This document shows positions 7,167 to 11,955 of a stretch of 11,955 nt of DNA, one piece after another (the first letter of the stretch is position 1; the number at the start of each line of letters is the position of its first letter). Below the pieces are notes generated by a model. The model was not told the origin of the DNA. It did not search any database and worked only from the letters and a program-made list of their open reading frames with translations. Position numbers and translations under genes: made by a program. The DNA is from DAOMFM01 sp035429825 (lineage in GTDB: Bacteria; Acidobacteriota; Blastocatellia; UBA7656; JADIYM01), in assembly GCA_044224215.1 (NCBI GenBank), contig JBGAKX010000139.1:1-11955 (forward strand), written 5' to 3'.

Positions 7167-8522
7167 ATGGAACACGTGTGGATCGAGTACGCGTTCAAGC
7201 TCGTGCTCGTATTGGTGCTCGTGGCGGCAAACGGCTTCTTCGTTGCGTCCGAGTTCGCGCTCGTCGGTGTCCGCAAGACGCGCGTCGAAACGCTTGCGCG
7301 CGGCGGCAGCTCGCGCGCAAGACGACTCGTCGGCGTTCTGGGAACGCTCGACGCGTACATTTCGGCCACGCAATTCGGGATCACGCTCGCGAGCCTGTCG
7401 CTTGGCTGGATCGGCGAAGAGACCATCGCGCACATGCTCAGACCGCTGTTCGAGCGGATCATGCCTGGCGCCGGCGCGGTCGTCGCGTCGGAAACGATCG
7501 CTATTACCGTCGCATTCGCGATCATCACGTTCCTGCACATCGTCCTGGGCGAGCTCGCTCCAAAGACGCTCGCGCTCGAGCGCACCGAGCGAGTCGCGCT
7601 TGCCGTCGCTCTCCCGATGCAGCTGTTCTACAGGGCGTTCAAGGCGCCGATATGGCTCCTCAACAAAGCCGGGAACGTCGTCGTGCGACTTGCCGGTCTG
7701 TCGGCGACGGCCGAGCACGCGGCGGTCTACACCGAGGACGAATTGCGGCACCTGATCGCCATGAGCCACCGCAGCGGGCATCTCGACGAAGGCGAGCGCG
7801 AGCTGATCGACAACGCGTTTGAGTTCGCGGACGAAACCGTGCGCGACTGCCTCGTTCCGAGGACGGAGGTGGTCGCCGCGCCCGCCGACGCTCGAACGCC
7901 CGACCTGGTGGCCATCTTCCGATCGTCGAACTTTTCGCGCATCCCCATATACGACGGCACGCTCGACGCGATCGTCGGCGTCGCCAATGCGCGGGACGTG
8001 CTGAGCGCGGCGCTCGACGGCACGGACGTCGCCGCTCGCGACATCGCGCGGCCTGCGCTCTTCGTTCCGACAAACGCGCAGCTTTCGTTCGTGCTGTCGC
8101 GAATGAAACGGACGGGATACCACATGGCGGCGGTGGTCGACGAACACGGCGGGTTCGAGGGCCTCGTCACCCTCGAGGATCTTCTCGAGGAGATCGTCGG
8201 CGACATCCGCGACGAGTTCGACGACGGCGTCGTCGACCCCATCGTCGAACAGCAGGACGGGTCGTTCCTGATCGACGCGGCGGCGCCGCTGCGCGTCGTG
8301 AACCGGCGGCTCGATCTGGACCTTCGCGAATCGAGCCAGTATTCGACGGTTGCAGGGCTACTGCTTGCCGCGTCGGGCTCGATTCCGCGGCAGGGCGCGG
8401 TCATCGAGGCGGGCGGGCACGTGTTCACGATCGTGGATGTGCGTCGCAACCGCATCGTGCGGGTGCGTATGCGACTTGGCCCGGGAGGAAAATCGGACAA
8501 CAGCGAGGTGTCGGATGTTTGA
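7167..8522 (+). CDS. CNNM/CorC-type membrane protein with CBS pair (hemolysin-C family)
   Basis: A 451-residue inner-membrane protein of the DUF21/CNNM–CBS–CorC_HlyC family, often named 'hemolysin family protein' and linked in studied members to Mg2+/Co2+ resistance or export. The DUF21 membrane domain spans about 1-180: a helix at 10-32 containing AANGFFVASEFAL (20-32), a re-entrant/helical stretch around 60-83, and helices around 108-128 and 140-160. The conserved GELAPKTLALE motif is at 128-138. A CBS pair follows at about 225-355, with VPRTEV (230-235), SRIPIY (257-262), DEHGGFEGLVTLEDLLEEIVG (spread over 325-345) and a DIRDEFD end (346-352). A CorC_HlyC domain occupies about 362-436. The ATG at 7167 gives the family-typical N-terminus; an in-frame ATG at 7140 adds nine residues but overlaps the likely promoter. 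Its last eight bases overlap the SDR start. The transported ion is inferred from family only. Confidence 0.93.
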   Translation: MEHVWIEYAFKLVLVLVLVAANGFFVASEFALVGVRKTRVETLARGGSSRARRLVGVLGTLDAYISATQFGITLASLSLGWIGEETIAHMLRPLFERIMPGAGAVVASETIAITVAFAIITFLHIVLGELAPKTLALERTERVALAVALPMQLFYRAFKAPIWLLNKAGNVVVRLAGLSATAEHAAVYTEDELRHLIAMSHRSGHLDEGERELIDNAFEFADETVRDCLVPRTEVVAAPADARTPDLVAIFRSSNFSRIPIYDGTLDAIVGVANARDVLSAALDGTDVAARDIARPALFVPTNAQLSFVLSRMKRTGYHMAAVVDEHGGFEGLVTLEDLLEEIVGDIRDEFDDGVVDPIVEQQDGSFLIDAAAPLRVVNRRLDLDLRESSQYSTVAGLLLAASGSIPRQGAVIEAGGHVFTIVDVRRNRIVRVRMRLGPGGKSDNSEVSDV

Positions 8523-9363
8523 GCAGGGATTGTTGAAGGACAAGGTGATTCTGGTGACCGGCGGCGGCACGGGCCTCGGGCGCTCGATGGGCGAGCGGTT
8601 TCTCGAGCTCGGTGCACGACTCGCGATTACGAGCCGCAAGATCGACGTGCTCGAACGGGCGGCGTCCGAGATGACGGCTGCGAAGGGCGGCGAAGTGCTC
8701 CCGCTCGCGTGCGATGTCCGGGACCCCGAGGCCGTCGACGCGATGGTCGACGCGGTCTTCGCGCATTACGGCAAGATCGACGTCCTGCTGAACAACGCGG
8801 CAGGCAACTTCGTGAGCCCGACCGAGCGGCTGTCGCCTCGCGCCGTGGATTCCGTGCTCGGGATCGTGCTGCACGGCACGTTCTACTGCACGCTCGCTGT
8901 TGGCAAGCGGTGGATCGCGGCCGGGTCGGGCGGCAACATGTTAAATATTGTAACGACGTACGCCGAAACGGGATCGGCGTTCGTCGTCCCGTCGGCGGCT
9001 GCAAAAGGCGGAGTTCTGGCGCTCACGCGCTCGCTCGCGGTCGAATGGGCCAGGTATGGAATCCGCGTCAACGCGATCGCGCCCGGTCCGTTCCCGACCA
9101 AGGGCGCGTGGGAACGTCTGCTTCCGTCGCCCGAGCTTGCGGATGCCATGCTCAAGCGCGTCCCGATGGGACGGGTCGGAGACCACGCCGAACTCGCGAA
9201 TCTGGCCGTATTTCTTGTCAGCGACAGGGTCGCGTACATCAACGGCGAGTGCGTCGTGATCGACGGCGGCGAGTGGCTGAAGGGTGCGGGTCAGTTCAGC
9301 GAGTTCGAACGCATCACGCCCGAGCAGTGGGACGTGATCGGCAAGATGACCCGAGGGAAGTAG
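8515..9363 (+). CDS. 2,4-dienoyl-CoA reductase-like SDR oxidoreductase
   Basis: A 282-residue short-chain dehydrogenase/reductase closest in motif pattern to mitochondrial/peroxisomal 2,4-dienoyl-CoA reductase (DECR1 type). That enzyme uses NADPH to reduce dienoyl-CoA during breakdown of unsaturated fatty acids. Visible are TGGGTGLG (15-22), TSRK (39-42, suggesting NADPH), CDVRD (66-70), NNAAG (93-97), TYAETGSAFVVPSAAAK (148-164), APGPFPTKGA (189-198) and a C-terminal ITPEQWD (267-273) as in DECR1. As in that family, the ordinary YxxxK tyrosine is replaced by Ser160, with Lys164 retained and Tyr149 available as the upstream tyrosine. The position of DECR1's active-site Asn appears to be His120 (VLHGT). 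The start overlaps the CNNM gene by 8 bp and GAGG (8505-8508) lies six bases before it, so translation is probably coupled. Other acyl-CoA or ketoreductase activity is possible. Confidence 0.9.
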   Translation: MFEQGLLKDKVILVTGGGTGLGRSMGERFLELGARLAITSRKIDVLERAASEMTAAKGGEVLPLACDVRDPEAVDAMVDAVFAHYGKIDVLLNNAAGNFVSPTERLSPRAVDSVLGIVLHGTFYCTLAVGKRWIAAGSGGNMLNIVTTYAETGSAFVVPSAAAKGGVLALTRSLAVEWARYGIRVNAIAPGPFPTKGAWERLLPSPELADAMLKRVPMGRVGDHAELANLAVFLVSDRVAYINGECVVIDGGEWLKGAGQFSEFERITPEQWDVIGKMTRGK

Positions 9364-9532
9364 TCGAAGCAGAGCCGATCGCGTGAGCGATCGGGGAACG
9401 CTCATGGCACACCCGTTCGCTCACTCGATCGGCTCTGCGTTCGTCGAGCACTTTTTTGCGCGAACCGCCGCAACTTTGCGCGATCGGCTCCGTATTGACC
9501 ATCACACGCACCACTCCGAGGAGGCTTCCGGA
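9364..9532 (+). promoter_or_regulatory. Structured leader upstream of tldD
   Basis: This 169-bp gap holds several overlapping signals. (1) Bases 9369-9390 and 9417-9438 form a 22-bp inverted repeat with a single mismatch (9382 against 9425) and a 26-nt loop. (2) Inside its left arm, CCGATCGC (9375-9382) pairs with GCGATCGG (9387-9394) over a GTGA tetraloop. (3) CGCGATCGGCTC (9479-9490) is a perfect complement of 9372-9383, competing for the same arm. (4) A T6 run lies at 9452-9457. (5) TTTGCGCGA is repeated directly at 9455-9463 and 9475-9483, 20 bp apart. (6) GAGGAGG (9518-9524) is the tldD ribosome site. It may terminate the SDR transcript, attenuate tldD, or both; the T run is too far from the stem for a textbook terminator. 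Confidence 0.5.
9369..9438. repeat. 22-bp near-perfect inverted repeat
   Basis: The left arm begins GCAGAGCCGATCG and the right arm ends CGATCGGCTCTGC. Twenty-one of 22 positions are complementary, with 26 bases between. The left arm begins five bases after the SDR stop codon ends. With a one-base bulge, four more pairs (CGAA 9365-9368 with TTCG 9440-9443) can be added. It could be a transcript-end hairpin, a REP-like element or half of a switch. Confidence 0.7.
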
Positions 9533-11005
9533 ATGAAAGAGATGGCCGATGTGGCCCTCAACACGGCGAAGTCGAAGGGCGCATCCTACGCCGACATACG
9601 CTTTGTCCGTGTTCTCAGAAAGTTCGTCTCCACACGCGAAGACCACGTCACGGGCGTCACCGACACCGAGTCATACGGCTACGGGATTCGGGCGCTCGTC
9701 GACGGCACGTGGGGATTCGCGGCGAGCTCGCGCATCGACAAGGACACGATCGCACGTATTGCGACCGAGGCGGTGTCGATCGCGAGAGCCAACAAGTCGA
9801 TCCAGAAGCGGCCGATCGAGCTCGTGCCCGAGCCGGCGCACGTCGACGTGTGGCAGACGCCGATCACCAAGGACCCGTTCCGCGTGCCGATCGACGCGCA
9901 GGTGGACCTGCTGCTGCGCATCAACAAGGCCGCGATGAAGCCTCAGGCCGGATACAAGTTCTTCTGCAACTCGCAGATCTTCTCGCTCAAGGAGGAGAAG
10001 ATCTTTGTGAGCACGGACGGCACGTACACCGACCAGACGCTCGTGCGCGTGTGGCCGACCTACACCGTGACGGCCGTCGACGAGAAGGCCGGAACGTTCG
10101 AGACGCTCACGACGAACGCCCAGCCGATGGGCAAAGGCTACGAGTACGTGACGGACGACCTCGACCTCGTGACCGAGGCCGAGAGCTACAACCTGCTCGT
10201 CGTCGAGAAGTCCAAGGCCAAGTCGGTCGAGCCCGGACGGTATGACCTCGTGCTCGATCCGCAGCACCTGTGGCTGACGATCCACGAGTCGATCGGACAC
10301 CCGACCGAGCTCGATCGGGTTCTCGGATTCGAAGCGAACTTTGCCGGAACGAGCTTTGCGACGACCGAGAAGCTGAACAACTTCCAGTACGGCTCCAAGA
10401 TGATGAACATCGTCGGCGACAAGATCCAGCGGGACGGCCTTGCGACGTGCGGTTATGACGACGACGGGGTGAAGACCAAGTCGTTCAACATCATCAAGGA
10501 CGGAATGCTCGTCGGGTACCAAACGATTCGCGACAACGCGTCGCTCATCGGCCAGAAGGAGAGCTCGGGCTGCTGCTACGCCGACAACTGGTCGTCCGTT
10601 CCGTTCCAGCGCATGCCGAACGTCAGCCTGCAGCCGGCGCCCGGCGACCAGAAGATCACGATCGACGACCTGACCGCGGGTGTCGATCGCGGGATCCTGA
10701 TCGACGGCAACGGCAGCTTCTCGATCGACCAGCAGCGCTACAACTTCCAGTTCGGCGGACAGCTGTTCTACGAGATCAAGGGCGGCAAGAAGGTCGGCAT
10801 GCTGCGCGACGTCGCATACCAGTCGCGCACGCCCGACTTCTGGGCCACGCTCGACGGGCTCGGGTCAAGGCATGTGTACCAGCTCGGCGGATCCTACTTT
10901 GACGGCAAGGGCGAGCCCGGGCAGATCAATGCGGTCAGCCACGGCTGCCCGCCGGCGCGATTCCGCCAGATCAACGTCATCAATACGGGGAGGAAACTCG
11001 GCTAA
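9533..11005 (+). CDS. tldD: TldD-family metalloprotease subunit
   Basis: Zinc peptidase subunit of the TldD/TldE (PmbA, U62) family. With a TldE partner it forms a chamber that cuts small unfolded peptides; in E. coli the pair processes microcin B17 and degrades CcdA. The 490-residue protein has the zinc motif HESIGH (251-256: His251, Glu252, His256) within LTIHESIGHPTELDR. A cysteine in GCPPARF (471-477, Cys472) occupies the region expected for the third metal ligand. The N-terminal half has the usual YGYGIRALVDGTWGFAA segment (48-64), and the C-terminal half has GMLVGYQTIRD (324-334) and the glycine-rich GVDRGILIDG (383-392). The start at 9533 follows GAGGAGG by eight bases. The frame stays open back to GTG 9383 and ATG 9404, but that extension is leader-like. 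It overlaps the next gene by one base. There is no signal peptide, so it is cytoplasmic. Confidence 0.93.
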   Translation: MKEMADVALNTAKSKGASYADIRFVRVLRKFVSTREDHVTGVTDTESYGYGIRALVDGTWGFAASSRIDKDTIARIATEAVSIARANKSIQKRPIELVPEPAHVDVWQTPITKDPFRVPIDAQVDLLLRINKAAMKPQAGYKFFCNSQIFSLKEEKIFVSTDGTYTDQTLVRVWPTYTVTAVDEKAGTFETLTTNAQPMGKGYEYVTDDLDLVTEAESYNLLVVEKSKAKSVEPGRYDLVLDPQHLWLTIHESIGHPTELDRVLGFEANFAGTSFATTEKLNNFQYGSKMMNIVGDKIQRDGLATCGYDDDGVKTKSFNIIKDGMLVGYQTIRDNASLIGQKESSGCCYADNWSSVPFQRMPNVSLQPAPGDQKITIDDLTAGVDRGILIDGNGSFSIDQQRYNFQFGGQLFYEIKGGKKVGMLRDVAYQSRTPDFWATLDGLGSRHVYQLGGSYFDGKGEPGQINAVSHGCPPARFRQINVINTGRKLG

Positions 11006-11955
11006 TGATCTCTCAAGACGAAGCACGCAAGATCATTGAGAAGGCCCTCAGCTTTGCGACGGCCGACGAAACCGAAATCTTCCTCGGCGGCGGCGGCAGC
11101 GGCGACACCCGCTTTGCCGTGAACACCGCGACGACGAGCGGATTCCGCGACCAGGTCACGCTCGTCGTCTCGAGCAGCTTTGGGAAACGCAACGGCACGT
11201 CGACAACCGACACCCTCACGGACGAGTCGATCCTGCGAACGGTTCTCGCTGCCGAGACGATCGCGCGGTTGTCGCCCGAGGATCCGGAGTCCGTACCGTC
11301 GCTTCCACCGCAGAAGTACACGCCCATCGATGCGTACGATGCCGCGACTGCGACCGCCGGTCCGGACTGGCGCGCCGGAATCGCCGCAAAGACGATCGGT
11401 CCCGCGTCCGCCAAGAACCTGACCGCCGCCGGGTTCGTGCAGAGTGGCGACGGGTTCCAGGCGATCGGGAACAAGAACGGCAACTTTGGCTACACGGCGG
11501 CGACGAACGCCAGCTTCACGACGACGGTCCGGACCGGAATCGGGACGACCGGCGGGTCGGGCTGGGCGGCCGGCGAAGGCAATCGCATCACCGACTTTGA
11601 CGGCGGCGCGATCGCGGAACGCGCGATCCGCAAGGCCGAGCTCTCTGCGAGTCCGGTTGCGATCGAGCCGGGCAAGTACACCGTCGTGCTCGAGCCCGCG
11701 GCGGTCGCCGACCTCGTCACGTTCATGATGTTCTTCACGGATGCGCGCAGCGCTGACGAAGGCCGCAGCTTCCTTTCAAAGAAGGGCGGCGGCAACCGCA
11801 AGGGCGAGAAGTTCTTTGGCGACGGCGTGACGATCTACACGGATCCGGCGAACAAGGTGGGCCCCGGCGCGCCCTTCGCCGGCGACGGCCTGCCCGCAAC
11901 AAAGATGGACTTCGTCAAGAACGGCGTCGTCACCAACATGTTCACGAGCCGTTAC
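11005..11955 (+). CDS. TldE/PmbA-family partner subunit, cut by the window edge
   Basis: The first 317 residues of a TldD/PmbA-family protein that runs off the right edge without a stop. It begins at ATG 11005, sharing its A with the TAA of tldD (TAATG). GGGGAGGA (10987-10994) lies 10 bases before it, inside the tldD coding end, which implies coupled translation and near-equal amounts of both subunits. Residues about 150-200 have the SGDGFQAIGNKNGNFGYTAAT pattern (spread over 146-166), and DFDGGAIAERAIRKAE (197-212) matches the family's central part. Where TldD has its HExxxH helix, this protein reads VLEPAAVADLVTFMMFF (228-244), with no His or metal-binding motif. That loss is expected for the non-catalytic TldE subunit. 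The assignment to TldE rather than a second TldD rests on this loss and on the pairing. Confidence 0.88.
   Translation, partial: MISQDEARKIIEKALSFATADETEIFLGGGGSGDTRFAVNTATTSGFRDQVTLVVSSSFGKRNGTSTTDTLTDESILRTVLAAETIARLSPEDPESVPSLPPQKYTPIDAYDAATATAGPDWRAGIAAKTIGPASAKNLTAAGFVQSGDGFQAIGNKNGNFGYTAATNASFTTTVRTGIGTTGGSGWAAGEGNRITDFDGGAIAERAIRKAELSASPVAIEPGKYTVVLEPAAVADLVTFMMFFTDARSADEGRSFLSKKGGGNRKGEKFFGDGVTIYTDPANKVGPGAPFAGDGLPATKMDFVKNGVVTNMFTSRY

Noticed and set aside
5966..7585. A 539-residue minus-strand frame spanning the nuclease-fold gene and the CNNM start
   Set aside because: Its translation is low-complexity Arg/Ala-rich, and it overlaps two well-supported genes in other frames.
9383..9532. 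In-frame N-terminal extension of TldD from GTG 9383 or ATG 9404, with seven His residues from the ATG
   Set aside because: The extension lies on the inverted repeats, is unlike family N-termini, and the ATG at 9533 has an ideal GAGGAGG site. A short leader peptide cannot be fully excluded.
9364..9532. CRISPR-like or insertion-sequence origin of the palindromic leader
   Set aside because: There is one inverted pair only, with no regularly spaced direct repeats, no transposase, and no visible target-site duplication.

Overview
The window is GC-rich bacterial chromosome (roughly two thirds G+C by eye, with strongly G/C-biased third codon positions). It holds six complete protein genes, one gene cut by the right edge, and possibly the last codons of a gene cut by the left edge. 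I see no rRNA, tRNA, CRISPR array, insertion sequence, phage gene or integration site. The mix of genes recalls Acidobacteriota (Vicinamibacteria-like) or Deltaproteobacteria/Myxococcota-type genomes: an exported FG-GAP/ASPIC-type propeller protein with a CxxCH motif, a tandem TldD-TldE pair, and a DECR1-like dienoyl-CoA reductase. This is an impression from gene style, not a placement.

Left part, plus strand: an exported 716-residue protein (162-2312) has a signal peptide, a small N-terminal domain with CxxCH, seven evenly spaced Asp-rich FG-GAP/VCBS repeats that fit one seven-bladed beta-propeller, and a C-terminal beta-rich tail. A 215-bp gap with two possible stem-loops leads to transketolase (2528-4579), a central-carbon enzyme with all catalytic motifs and a strong ribosome site. 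A 16-bp hairpin with T runs on both sides lies between transketolase and the convergent next gene and should terminate both.

Middle part, minus strand: an endonuclease/exonuclease/phosphatase-fold protein (7074 to 5908), then, 101 bp downstream, an alpha/beta-hydrolase esterase (5806 to 4679). The gap carries a sharp 16-bp dyad just before the esterase. Divergent from the nuclease-fold gene, with only 92 bp between starts, is a CNNM/CorC-type membrane protein with paired CBS domains (7167-8522). It overlaps by 8 bp a 2,4-dienoyl-CoA-reductase-like SDR (8515-9363), so these two should be one transcript.

Right part, plus strand: TldD (9533-11005) and a TldE/PmbA-like partner (from 11005, unfinished at the edge) overlap by one base (TAATG) and should form a two-subunit peptidase. 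The 169-bp leader in front of tldD is the most structured non-coding DNA here. It has a near-perfect 22-bp inverted repeat, a small hairpin nested in its left arm, and a third segment able to pair with the same arm, which looks like mutually exclusive RNA folds.

Most genes are recognisable housekeeping or accessory metabolism. The points most worth checking are the tldD leader, the domain architecture of the exported propeller protein, the non-canonical catalytic set of the SDR, and the unknown substrate of the TldD/E pair.
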